Shown here in pieces: positions 5,781 through 11,692 of a DNA stretch of 11,692 bases. This stretch comes from an uncultured Butyricicoccus sp. (GTDB lineage Bacteria > Bacillota > Clostridia > Oscillospirales > Butyricicoccaceae), in assembly GCA_947575935.1 (NCBI GenBank), contig CANPPM010000058.1:1-11692 (forward strand), written 5' to 3'. Numbering within the stretch: the stretch's first letter is position 1; every line of letters starts with the position of its first letter. The notes beneath the pieces are model-generated. The model did not search any database. It was not told where the DNA came from and was given only the letters and a program-made list of their open reading frames with translations. Both the position numbers and the translations under genes were made by a program.

Positions 5781-7394
5781 TTAGGAGAGGTATTTCCGTA
5801 AGGTTGCGCGGACCGCGCCGGGACCGGCCAGTTCCTCTACAAACATTTGCTCAATTTTGCCGGCTAGTCCGGCGGCAGCCAGGTCGACGCCGAAAATCGA
5901 GGCGTTCGACAGGATCCCCCTGAGTTCGCCGTGATAGGAGGAAGGGTCGCCTGCACGAATGCCGGAGAGCCTGCCCTGCAGTTCCTCTCGGAGCGGATCG
6001 CTGGAGACTTCCATTGGAGACAGGTTGTCATCGACTGCCAGCAGATAGCGGAGCCATCCCGCCAATGCCAGCGGGATGCTGACCAGGTTGTTCAGGTCAC
6101 GGCCTTCACGCAGATAGCTTTTGATCGTTTCGCCGAAGCGGATGCCTACCTTTTGTGAGGTGTCCGTCGCGATGCGCTGCGGCGCATCCGGCAGGAAAGG
6201 GTTGGGGAAGCGTTGTTCAATCACCTCGTCCAGGAACGCCTTTGGGGACAGGATTTTGGGGTCGGTTACGACCGGCAGGCCCTCCTGATACCCTAGACGG
6301 CGGATCAGCGCGACAATGTCCGCATCCTTCATTTCCTTCCAAATCAGCGTATAGCCCAGCAGGCAGCCATAAACGCTCATTGCGGTATGCAGTGGGTTCA
6401 GACAGGTTGTGACCTTCATGGTTTCAGAACGGTTGACGGTGGCCCGGTCGCCAAAATAGACGCCGGCCTGTTCGAGCGGCGGGCGGCCGTTCGGGAAGGT
6501 GTCTTCCACAACAAGATATTGCGGGGCTTCGGCGTTCACAAAGGGGGCAATATAAGTGCCCTTGCTTGTGAGGACCGGCTTCATGCCGCCGATACCAAGT
6601 TCTGTGAGCTGCTTTTCGATCGCCTCAGCCGGACGAGGGGTGATTTTGTCGATCATGCTCCACGGAAATGCGACGCGTGTTTCGTCCTCAAGATAATCGA
6701 TAAAATCCCTGCCGACAATGCCGTTTTCCTGCCAGGCATGTGCAATGGATAGAATGCTCGCGCGCAGCTTTTCACCGTTGTGGCTGCAGTTGTCCAAGCT
6801 GACGACTGCGAGCGGGACCGCCCCGGCCTGGAACCGCTTCAGCAGCAGGGCCGCGGCAATTCCCATGGCGTGGCATGCCTTGTCCGGGCTGCTGTGCATG
6901 TCTTTGGCAGCGGCAGGCAGCAGCTCGCCTGACGGGGTATAAAGGGCATACCCTTTTTCGGTAATCGTGAAGCTTGCCAGCTGAAGGGATGGGTTTTCAA
7001 ATGCGGAAACCAGTTGTTGCCATTGGGGGCCGTCTGCAGGGTTTGCTTTGACGCCCTTGGCGATGGAGGAAAGGACCTCTTTGCCGGTGCTGCCGTCTGG
7101 CCGTAGGCTGACCATCAGCGTCATGCTGTCATGTGGGGCATAGACTTGGCTGATGATGTCGTAATCAAAGGTTTCGGCTGCGAGGATGCCGCTTTCCGCC
7201 AGCCCCTGGTCAAGCAGCCGCTGCTGCAGGGCCGCGATAAAGCCGCGGAATAGGTTACCCGCGCCGAAGTGCACCCAGATCGGTGTTTTTTCGGTTTTTT
7301 CGGCCATGGTTTTCAAATCGTACGCGGGCAGGCGGACGCCGGCCCGCTCCCAGCCGGATGGATCCGCTAGGCCCGTATAGCTCAGTTCCAGCAT
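5781..7394 (-). CDS. uxuB: Mannitol dehydrogenase family oxidoreductase, probable fructuronate reductase
   Basis: This 537-residue protein is of the long-chain mannitol dehydrogenase superfamily. The N-terminal Rossmann region has HFGAGNLFRG (42-51), followed by the family signature SLDNCSHNGEKL (199-210), DKITPRP (249-255) and the catalytic block KVTTCLNPLH, giving Lys327, Asn333 and His336. The Lys-to-Asn spacing is one longer than in the classical KxxxxNxxH motif. My memory is that this matches Firmicutes members annotated as fructuronate reductase. The expected reaction is NADH-dependent reduction of D-fructuronate to D-mannonate (EC 1.1.1.57) in the cytosol. Tagaturonate reductase or mannitol 2-dehydrogenase are alternatives, but glucuronate isomerase directly upstream favours UxuB. 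The ATG at 7394 follows AAAGGAG by 8 bases. It is the last gene of a leftward operon, and mannonate dehydratase is not nearby in the window. Confidence 0.88.
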   Translation of the reverse strand: MLELSYTGLADPSGWERAGVRLPAYDLKTMAEKTEKTPIWVHFGAGNLFRGFIAALQQRLLDQGLAESGILAAETFDYDIISQVYAPHDSMTLMVSLRPDGSTGKEVLSSIAKGVKANPADGPQWQQLVSAFENPSLQLASFTITEKGYALYTPSGELLPAAAKDMHSSPDKACHAMGIAAALLLKRFQAGAVPLAVVSLDNCSHNGEKLRASILSIAHAWQENGIVGRDFIDYLEDETRVAFPWSMIDKITPRPAEAIEKQLTELGIGGMKPVLTSKGTYIAPFVNAEAPQYLVVEDTFPNGRPPLEQAGVYFGDRATVNRSETMKVTTCLNPLHTAMSVYGCLLGYTLIWKEMKDADIVALIRRLGYQEGLPVVTDPKILSPKAFLDEVIEQRFPNPFLPDAPQRIATDTSQKVGIRFGETIKSYLREGRDLNNLVSIPLALAGWLRYLLAVDDNLSPMEVSSDPLREELQGRLSGIRAGDPSSYHGELRGILSNASIFGVDLAAAGLAGKIEQMFVEELAGPGAVRATLRKYLS

Positions 7395-7507
7395 TGCTTG
7401 TACTCCTTTCAGTTCTTAGGATACGCTCAGAACCCGTTTGGGTAGCCTTCTTTCTGCGGAGGCAGGCATTTGCTTAGCGGTGCGGGGGATGCGCCTGGAA
7501 ACAGTAA

Positions 7508-7529
7508 GGCGGTTGTCTGGCGGTTGTCT
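7508..7529. repeat. Perfect tandem 11-bp repeat in the uxaC-uxuB gap
   Basis: GGCGGTTGTCT occurs twice head to tail (7508-7518 and 7519-7529) in the 160-bp gap between uxaC and uxuB. One period is one helical turn, so two proteins could bind the same DNA face. It may equally be a chance duplication. Confidence 0.6.
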
Positions 7530-7554
7530 CGAGAGCGTATATCGGGTCGCGGCA

Positions 7555-8988
7555 TCAGATGTTGAAATACCGCTCGGCGTTGTGGTAGCAGATTCCTTTT
7601 ACGATCCGCGAAAGGGCTTGTTCATCGTTGGGGTATTCGCCGTTTTCGACCCAGCTGCCGATTAGGTTGCACAGAATGCGGCGGAAATAATCATGGCGGG
7701 TATAGGAAAGAAAAGAGCGTGAATCGGTCAACATGCCCACAAAATTACCGAGCAGGCCGAGATTGGCAAGGGAGCGCATCTGCGCTTCCATACCGGTCTT
7801 CGTATCATTGAACCACCAGGCCGCGCCGTGCTGGATTTTGCCCGGGATTCCGCCCGACTGAAAGCAGCCCAGGAGTGTGCCGATCTGCGCGTTGTCCGAT
7901 GGATTCAGCGAATAAAGGATGGTCTTAGGGCACTCGTCCGTGTCGTTCAGCGCGCTGAGCAGCGCCGCGATGCTGCCAATGCATTCGTTCGGCGCGATCA
8001 TGTCAAAGCCGGTATCCGGGCCAAGCGCGGCATACATTTTTCGATTTACATTGCGCAGACAGGAGTAGTGCAGCTGCATCACGATATCCAGTCGGTGATA
8101 GGCCCGGCCCAGAAACAGCAAAACAGCGGTTTGGTATCCTTCGGCTTCCTCGGAGGAAAGAGCGCCGCCCCGCAGGGCTTTCTGGTAGGCCGCGTTTGCG
8201 GCCTCGTCGCTGACCGGGCGGAAAGGCACGGCGTCTAGGCCATGGTCGGCGGCGCGGCAGCCGGCAGCGGCAAAGAATTCCAGCCGTTCGAGGAGCGCCG
8301 CCCGCACATCGTCCAGCGTCTCCAGACGCTCCCGGCCGGTCGCCTGCGCCAGTGCGGCCATATAGCCGGCGAAACCGGGGTTGGCGATGCCGAGCGCCTT
8401 GTCAGGGCGAAACGATGGGCAGACCTGGCATTTGAAGCTGCTGTCAGCGGCAAGTTTTTTATGCCATTCGAGCGAATCAATGGGGTCGTCCGTTGTGCCG
8501 ATGAAGGCTACATGGGATTGCCGGATGAGACCGCGTACGGTCATTTGGGGATCGTTTCGCAGCATTTGATTGCAGTGTTCCCAAATGTTTTTGCAGTTTC
8601 GGGAAGTGAGATAGCCGTCAATGCCGAAATATTGATGCAGTTCCAGGCAGCACCAATGGTACATTGGGTTGCCAATTGCCAGCTCGAGCGCCCCGGCAAA
8701 TTTTTCAAAGCGCGCGTAGCCGTCCTTGCCTCCTGTAATATATGCTTCCGGGACGCCGTTGGAGCGCATGATGCGCCATTTGTAATGGTCGCCAAAGCAG
8801 CTGCCGCCGTCGGTCCGCCCGCCCAGCCAGATCTGCGCCAGGTCGTCGAAGCGGCCGTCCTCATAGATCTCCCGCGGGGAGAGATGACAGTGATAGTCGA
8901 TCAGCGGCATTGCGGCGGCATAGTCGTGATAAAGATGCCGCGCCGTTTCGCTTTCCAGTAAAAAGTCCCTGTCCATAAATGGTTTCAT
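7555..8988 (-). CDS. uxaC: Glucuronate isomerase (uronate isomerase)
   Basis: This 477-residue protein is close to the usual 465-475 for UxaC. It isomerises D-glucuronate to D-fructuronate and D-galacturonate to D-tagaturonate (EC 5.3.1.12) in the cytosol. It belongs to the amidohydrolase superfamily. The N-terminal DYHCHLSPREI (31-41) supplies the His33-x-His35 metal motif. Other family blocks are DHYKWRIMRSNGVPE (about 67-81), MQLHYSCLRNVN followed by LGPDTGFD (about 303-330) and the C-terminal LTDSRSFLSYTRHDYFRR with Asp422. It ends in HNAERYFNI, as family members do. It lies between the DUF1877 gene (63-base gap) and uxuB. The start at 8988 has no adjacent ribosome site: AAGGAG is 29 bases upstream with a small GC-rich hairpin between. 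An in-frame stop lies just upstream, so the start cannot be moved to a nearer ATG or GTG. Confidence 0.95.
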   Translation of the reverse strand: MKPFMDRDFLLESETARHLYHDYAAAMPLIDYHCHLSPREIYEDGRFDDLAQIWLGGRTDGGSCFGDHYKWRIMRSNGVPEAYITGGKDGYARFEKFAGALELAIGNPMYHWCCLELHQYFGIDGYLTSRNCKNIWEHCNQMLRNDPQMTVRGLIRQSHVAFIGTTDDPIDSLEWHKKLAADSSFKCQVCPSFRPDKALGIANPGFAGYMAALAQATGRERLETLDDVRAALLERLEFFAAAGCRAADHGLDAVPFRPVSDEAANAAYQKALRGGALSSEEAEGYQTAVLLFLGRAYHRLDIVMQLHYSCLRNVNRKMYAALGPDTGFDMIAPNECIGSIAALLSALNDTDECPKTILYSLNPSDNAQIGTLLGCFQSGGIPGKIQHGAAWWFNDTKTGMEAQMRSLANLGLLGNFVGMLTDSRSFLSYTRHDYFRRILCNLIGSWVENGEYPNDEQALSRIVKGICYHNAERYFNI

Positions 8989-8997
8989 CAGCTGCCC

Positions 8998-9023
8998 GGG
9001 CGTTGACGCCCTTCACGCTCCTT
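8998..9023 (-). promoter_or_regulatory. uxaC: uxaC leader: distant Shine-Dalgarno and hairpin
   Basis: On the minus strand AAGGAG (9023-9018) is followed by GGGCGT/ACGCCC (9011-8998), a short GC-rich stem, and then by the start codon at 8988. Folding would shorten the effective SD-to-start distance from 29 to about 15 bases. Whether this tunes translation is inference. Confidence 0.4.
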
Positions 9024-9051
9024 CCAATCCGATTTGATGCAGGCAGGGTAT

Positions 9052-9540
9052 TTACGCGATAAATACCAGGACGCTGCAGCCCTTTTTTCCAGCATCCTGG
9101 AAAAAGGCGGTCAACAGCTCGAAATATTCCCACGTGTATTCGAATGCATTCTCTTCGTCTTCATCCGCAAGTACCGGATAAACCTCGTCCGCAGCCATTT
9201 TTTTTACGTTGAAATGTGCCCGGAAGGTCTTCCGGTCCCAGCTGCGCAGAGCCTCGGACAAGCGGCGTACAGTCGTTGGCGAAAGGCGCCTTGGCGGACC
9301 GTACCCCATGTCCTCTTCAATATAGATTTCCCCGCCCAGCACCAGCTGGCTCAGGATGTCGTCCGGGGAGGTCTCCCAGACTGTTCCGGTCAACGTATAA
9401 TGAATCATATGCCAGGCTTTATCAATTTCCAGGAGCAGCGGTTCATTCGCCGGGTCGTAGCAGACGGCGCTGCAGCCCTCCTGAACAATTTTATTGAGTG
9501 TGGACGCATCCGCCTGGAAGTAACATCCGATCATACCCAT
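9052..9540 (-). CDS. DUF1877 (YfbM) family protein
   Basis: The 162-residue protein begins MGMIGCYFQ and carries the family hallmarks LEIDKAWHMIHYTLTG (37-52), LGGEIYIEEDMGYGPPRRLSP (68-88), an amphipathic segment with FRAHFNVKKMAADEVYP (106-122) and the C-terminal SVLVFIA. These match DUF1877, represented by E. coli YfbM, a small soluble family without an assigned function. It has no signal peptide. The ATG at 9540 follows AAAGGA by about 10 bases, and a second ATG two codons later is also possible. It is the first gene before uxaC, 63 bases apart and on the same strand, so cotranscription with the uronate genes is likely. No family logic links it to uronate metabolism, and it may simply be a passenger. 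Confidence 0.87.
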   Translation of the reverse strand: MGMIGCYFQADASTLNKIVQEGCSAVCYDPANEPLLLEIDKAWHMIHYTLTGTVWETSPDDILSQLVLGGEIYIEEDMGYGPPRRLSPTTVRRLSEALRSWDRKTFRAHFNVKKMAADEVYPVLADEDEENAFEYTWEYFELLTAFFQDAGKKGCSVLVFIA

Positions 9541-9569
9541 ATTCTTTTTTTCCTTTCTGCGTTAGTATT

Positions 9570-9581
9570 TCACAAAAGTGA
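9570..9581. promoter_or_regulatory. Small palindrome upstream of the DUF1877-uxaC-uxuB operon
   Basis: TCACAAAAGTGA is a perfect inverted repeat 30-41 bases before the DUF1877 start codon. No good -35/-10 pair could be placed around it, and no regulator gene is in the window. It is a candidate operator by position only. Confidence 0.3.
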
Positions 9582-9728
9582 GTGATTCATCCGTTCAAGA
9601 ATTTGAAAAGCAGCAGTCCTGCCGGAGGATTACCTGAGGAACGTGCAGATTGAATCGGGAAGCGCGAAAAAGAGCCCTGCACATTTCGCCGGTACGTCTC
9701 CGCTTTTATTCGGCGGTGGGGTTGCATG

Positions 9729-9765
9729 AACCGGTTTGGCAGGCAGCGCTGTCTGCGCCCCGGTT
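9729..9765 (-). other. Stem-loop at the end of the TRAP binding-protein gene
   Basis: AACCGG (9729-9734) and CCGGTT (9760-9765) enclose an inner inverted repeat centred on CAGCGCTG (9744-9751). It overlaps the stop codon of the binding-protein gene. There is no U-run on the minus strand, so it is a doubtful terminator. The rest of the 223-base gap up to the DUF1877 gene shows nothing else clear. Confidence 0.4.
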
Positions 9766-10837
9766 ATTGCATGTCCATCAGCTGCTGGTACAGGGCCTCG
9801 TAGCCGTGTGTATTTTCTTCAATCACACCCTGCGCCGCTTCGGCCCAGGGACGCTTGTCGGTCACAGGGATGATCGTACAGCCCGCTTGCGAAAGCTGGA
9901 CGAGGATTTCGTTTTCAGTCGTCTCAGAGAGCCCGACGTTGAATGACTGCGTATCGACAGCGGCTTGATACAGCACCGCACGCTGTGTGTCTGTCAGCCT
10001 GTCCCACGCGCTGTCACAAATGACGGCTTGGACGATGTCCAGCGTGTGGCCGTCTAGGATCAGGTAACTGGCTACTTGGGGAAACTCACAGGCGCTGTAG
10101 TTTGCGACCGGCTGCTCGGCGCCGTCCACAAGACCGGTTTGCAGTGCGGCGTATAACTTGTGGAAGGGGACCGCCGTTGGGTGGGCGTCAAGGGCGGTTG
10201 CCAGGCCGGTCATCACCGGGTCGTCGGGGATGCGCAGTTTCAGGCCTGATAGGCCAGCGGGGCCGGAAACCGGGATGGCGGTGAAAAAGTGGCGGAAGCC
10301 TTTTTCGCCAAAGAATAGACCGCGCAGCGGCAGGCCGGCCTGCTGAGGTTCGCCGAGAAATTGGGAGGCTAGATCGGAGGCGGCAAACGTGTTCCAGTGG
10401 CGGTGGGAAGTAAAGGTATAGGGCAGGGAAAGCAGCCTGTTTGTTGGACATCCATAATTGGCCAGCGCAGATGTGGAAACGCTGGCGATATCGGCCGTTG
10501 GCGAGCCGCCAGCCATGGCTGCCAATAGATCGAGTTCTGTGCCAAGTACACCAGAGGCCTGCAGGTCGATGGTGATAGAGCCGCCGGATAAGCGCTCAAC
10601 AGTTTCCTTAAAATGGGAGGCGGTTTCACAGGCGATGGAGCCGGGCGGGTCGGTTTCGGCATAAATCAGGGTGACTGCCGGGTCGTTTGCGGCGCTGCGG
10701 ATATCGGTGGTTTTCAGTGTCTCCTGTGAGGGAGATTCTGCGCCGGCTGTGCTGGCCGCGTTGCCGGCCCCGCCGGTGCAGGCGCTTAAATGCAGGGCTG
10801 CCAGTGCCGCAAGTATGGAAAAGAGGGCTTTTTTCAT
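9764..10837 (-). CDS. TRAP transporter solute-binding lipoprotein, DctP family
   Basis: The 357-residue protein starts at the ATG at 10837, 5 bases after AGGA. An open frame extends back to 11008 but has no family resemblance. Residues 1-20 are a lipoprotein signal peptide with lipobox LSAC, so Cys20 would be lipidated and the protein anchored outside the membrane. A Gly/Ala/Ser linker follows to about residue 50. DctP-family signs are GEKGFRHFFT (177-186), GLKLRIPDDPV (198-208) with the conserved substrate-binding Arg202, and ALQTGLVDGAEQP (231-243). Arg202 usually grips a substrate carboxylate, which suits a uronate. The neighbouring uronate operon supports that, but only by position. No DctQ or DctM gene flanks it, and a strong terminator separates it from the HPr gene upstream. 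Confidence 0.93.
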   Translation of the reverse strand: MKKALFSILAALAALHLSACTGGAGNAASTAGAESPSQETLKTTDIRSAANDPAVTLIYAETDPPGSIACETASHFKETVERLSGGSITIDLQASGVLGTELDLLAAMAGGSPTADIASVSTSALANYGCPTNRLLSLPYTFTSHRHWNTFAASDLASQFLGEPQQAGLPLRGLFFGEKGFRHFFTAIPVSGPAGLSGLKLRIPDDPVMTGLATALDAHPTAVPFHKLYAALQTGLVDGAEQPVANYSACEFPQVASYLILDGHTLDIVQAVICDSAWDRLTDTQRAVLYQAAVDTQSFNVGLSETTENEILVQLSQAGCTIIPVTDKRPWAEAAQGVIEENTHGYEALYQQLMDMQ

Positions 10838-10897
10838 GCAATTCCTGCGCTTTCTCCCTGTACGTGCAGGGGTGTTGTAGGCGCGGCTTCCAGCCGC

Positions 10898-10972
10898 AGG
10901 GATATTGCTGCGGGCGCATCCGGAAGCGGTGCGCTTTTTCCGTGCCTGCAGGCGGAAAGGGATATGCTGCGG
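10898..10972. repeat. Pair of near-identical direct repeats upstream of the TRAP binding-protein gene
   Basis: AGGGATATTGCTGCGG (10898-10913) and AGGGATATGCTGCGG (10958-10972) are the same sequence apart from one inserted T, 60 bases apart. The first copy extends into CCGCAGGGATATTGCTGCGG, with CCGCAG and CTGCGG arms as an inverted repeat. They lie between the HPr terminator and the binding-protein start, where the promoter of that gene must be. No clear sigma-A promoter was seen there. Confidence 0.5.
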
Positions 10973-10990
10973 TAACCTTTCCGGGAAATG

Positions 10991-11024
10991 GAAAAATGGC
11001 CCCCGCAAAATTGCAGGGGGCCAT
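10991..11024 (-). terminator. Strong intrinsic terminator after the HPr gene
   Basis: On the minus strand ATGGCCCCC (11024-11016) pairs with GGGGGCCAT (11004-10996). The stem continues inside as TGCA..GC with one bulged base, followed by TTTTTC (10996-10991). It begins 14 bases after the HPr stop and isolates the HPr gene from the TRAP binding-protein gene. Confidence 0.93.
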
Positions 11025-11037
11025 AAGGAAAGGGGGG

Positions 11038-11292
11038 TTAAAGCGTTTCAAAAACTTCGCCGATTGCGGCAATTGCAGCGTCTTCATCTGCGCCGTCACA
11101 GGTGATGGTCAGCGTGTCGCCGCATTTGATCTTGAGGCCCATGATGGCAAAGATCCGTTTGATGTCGGCATTCTGACCGTCTTTGGTCATTGTGGTAGTG
11201 CAGGTAAAGCCCTTTGCGGCTTTGTTGAGGATACCGGCGGGGCGGGCATGCAGGCCCTCTTTGTCATGGATCGTAACAGTGATTGTCTTCAT
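11038..11292 (-). CDS. HPr-family phosphocarrier protein lacking Ser46
   Basis: The 84-residue protein starts at the ATG at 11292, 8 bases after AGGAGG. HPr carries phosphate from Enzyme I to the sugar-specific EIIA proteins of the PTS. The active site is GLHARPAG with His15 exactly in register, followed by the usual IKCGDTLTI block. The regulatory site around residue 46, normally Lys-Ser-Ile-Met, is here Lys45-Arg46-Ile47-Phe48. It therefore has no Ser46 for HPr kinase to phosphorylate, and could not act as the CcpA co-repressor through that residue. It can still serve as a PTS phosphocarrier. It lies behind a mannitol/fructose-type EIIA gene on the same strand (206-base gap) and ends in a strong terminator. 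Whether it is the general HPr of the cell or a dedicated one cannot be told here. Confidence 0.93.
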   Translation of the reverse strand: MKTITVTIHDKEGLHARPAGILNKAAKGFTCTTTMTKDGQNADIKRIFAIMGLKIKCGDTLTITCDGADEDAAIAAIGEVFETL

Positions 11293-11498
11293 TGGAAATA
11301 CCTCCTGAAATTTGTAATAAAATAACATTTAACAAAATGGGTACGGATAGGACGGCGGGGGTAAGCCGCTGCAGGTTCCGGCAAAGGATGGACGAAAGAT
11401 GCAGCCGGCCGCGCCGCCAGGCTCCCGCAATCCATTGGTGCGAAGCTTTCATAGGGCGCCGCCTGCAGGGGGGGACAGTGGGCTGCGGCGGCTGGGTG

Positions 11499-11692
11499 TC
11501 AGCTCAGTTTACTCATCAGGAAATCAATATCTGAGCTGGTCTTCATCTTCTCAAGCGCATCCTCGTCCTCTAGAACATTGCAGACGTTGCCAAGCAGTTC
11601 CAGATGTTCGTCGCCGACGCCCGCGATTCCAAAGATCAGATATGCCTTTTCATCACCGAAATCGATGCCGTCGGGATACTGCAGCAGTACAA
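11499..11692 (-). CDS. PTS EIIA, mannitol/fructose type, C-terminal fragment (runs off the right edge)
   Basis: Only the last 63 residues are inside the window. They read LLQYPDGIDFGDEKAYLIFGIAG-type sequence, then GDEHLELLGNV and LEDEDALEKMK, and end in FLMSKLS. This is the C-terminal half of the fructose/mannitol EIIA fold, closest in my memory to mannitol EIIA (MtlF-like: a PDGxDFG turn, then GIAGxGDEHLxxL). The phosphorylated histidine would be upstream, outside the window. EIIA takes phosphate from HPr, whose gene follows on the same strand. A stand-alone EIIA or the end of a longer EIICBA cannot be distinguished. Confidence 0.85.
   Translation of the reverse strand, partial: VLLQYPDGIDFGDEKAYLIFGIAGVGDEHLELLGNVCNVLEDEDALEKMKTSSDIDFLMSKLS

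Noticed and set aside
8242..8961. Plus-strand open frame of 239 codons opposite uxaC
   Set aside because: It is the antisense of a strongly conserved isomerase, with no ribosome site or family resemblance.
9081..9107. Inverted repeat with T/A runs (CCTTTTTCCAG with CTGGAAAAAAGG) that resembles a terminator
   Set aside because: It lies inside the DUF1877 coding region, encoding the conserved helix near residues 142-153, and no U-run follows the stem on either strand.
8861..9133. Minus-strand frame of 90 codons overlapping the uxaC start
   Set aside because: Its GTG next to the AAGGAG site is only 1 base away, too close for initiation, and the frame overlaps both DUF1877 and uxaC coding sequence.
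10838..11008. N-terminal extension of the TRAP binding protein
   Set aside because: The lipoprotein signal peptide begins at 10837, and the extension overlaps the HPr terminator.

Overview
The window looks like a moderately GC-rich Clostridia chromosome, of Oscillospiraceae/Ruminococcaceae type. The reasons are strong AGGAGG-type ribosome sites, a DUF4317 protein, a PTS with HPr, and a Clostridia-style uronate operon. No species can be named from the sequence alone. Every chromosomal gene to the right of the tRNA is on the minus strand.

Region 1 (1 to about 3455) is the end of an integrated mobile element. A tyrosine integrase (2153-3343) reads toward an initiator tRNA gene (3456-3531, minus strand) that is probably the attachment target. 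A 188-aa helix-turn-helix regulator precedes the integrase on the plus strand. Divergent from it, on the minus strand, come a 75-aa helix-turn-helix protein, an excisionase-like protein, a small winged-helix-like protein and the first 250 codons of a phage/plasmid-type primase that leaves the window. The two arms are separated by a compact back-to-back promoter pair around a 9-bp inverted repeat. The order (integrase, repressor, divergent control region, small HTH, Xis, primase) is that of Gram-positive phage-inducible chromosomal islands. A prophage or another integrative element is not excluded, because the left part lies outside the window.

Region 2 (3456-5780) holds the tRNA with its own strong promoter and terminator, a 545-bp gap with several strong hairpins but no credible protein gene, and a DUF4317 protein with a low-complexity tail.

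Region 3 (5652-9540) is a probable hexuronate operon read leftward: DUF1877/YfbM-family protein, glucuronate isomerase (uxaC), then a mannitol-dehydrogenase-family fructuronate reductase (uxuB). Together the two enzymes would turn glucuronate into fructuronate and then mannonate, or act on galacturonate as far as tagaturonate. Mannonate dehydratase and the KDG enzymes are not in the window.

Region 4 (9764-10837) is a lipoprotein-type TRAP solute-binding protein. No DctQ or DctM membrane gene is next to it. It is cut off from the gene upstream by a very strong terminator, so it is probably its own unit and may deliver a uronate to a transporter encoded elsewhere.

Region 5 (10991-11692) carries an HPr-family phosphocarrier with the catalytic His15 but Arg instead of the regulatory Ser46, and the C-terminal 63 residues of a mannitol/fructose-type PTS EIIA. 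No CRISPR array, rRNA or insertion sequence was seen.
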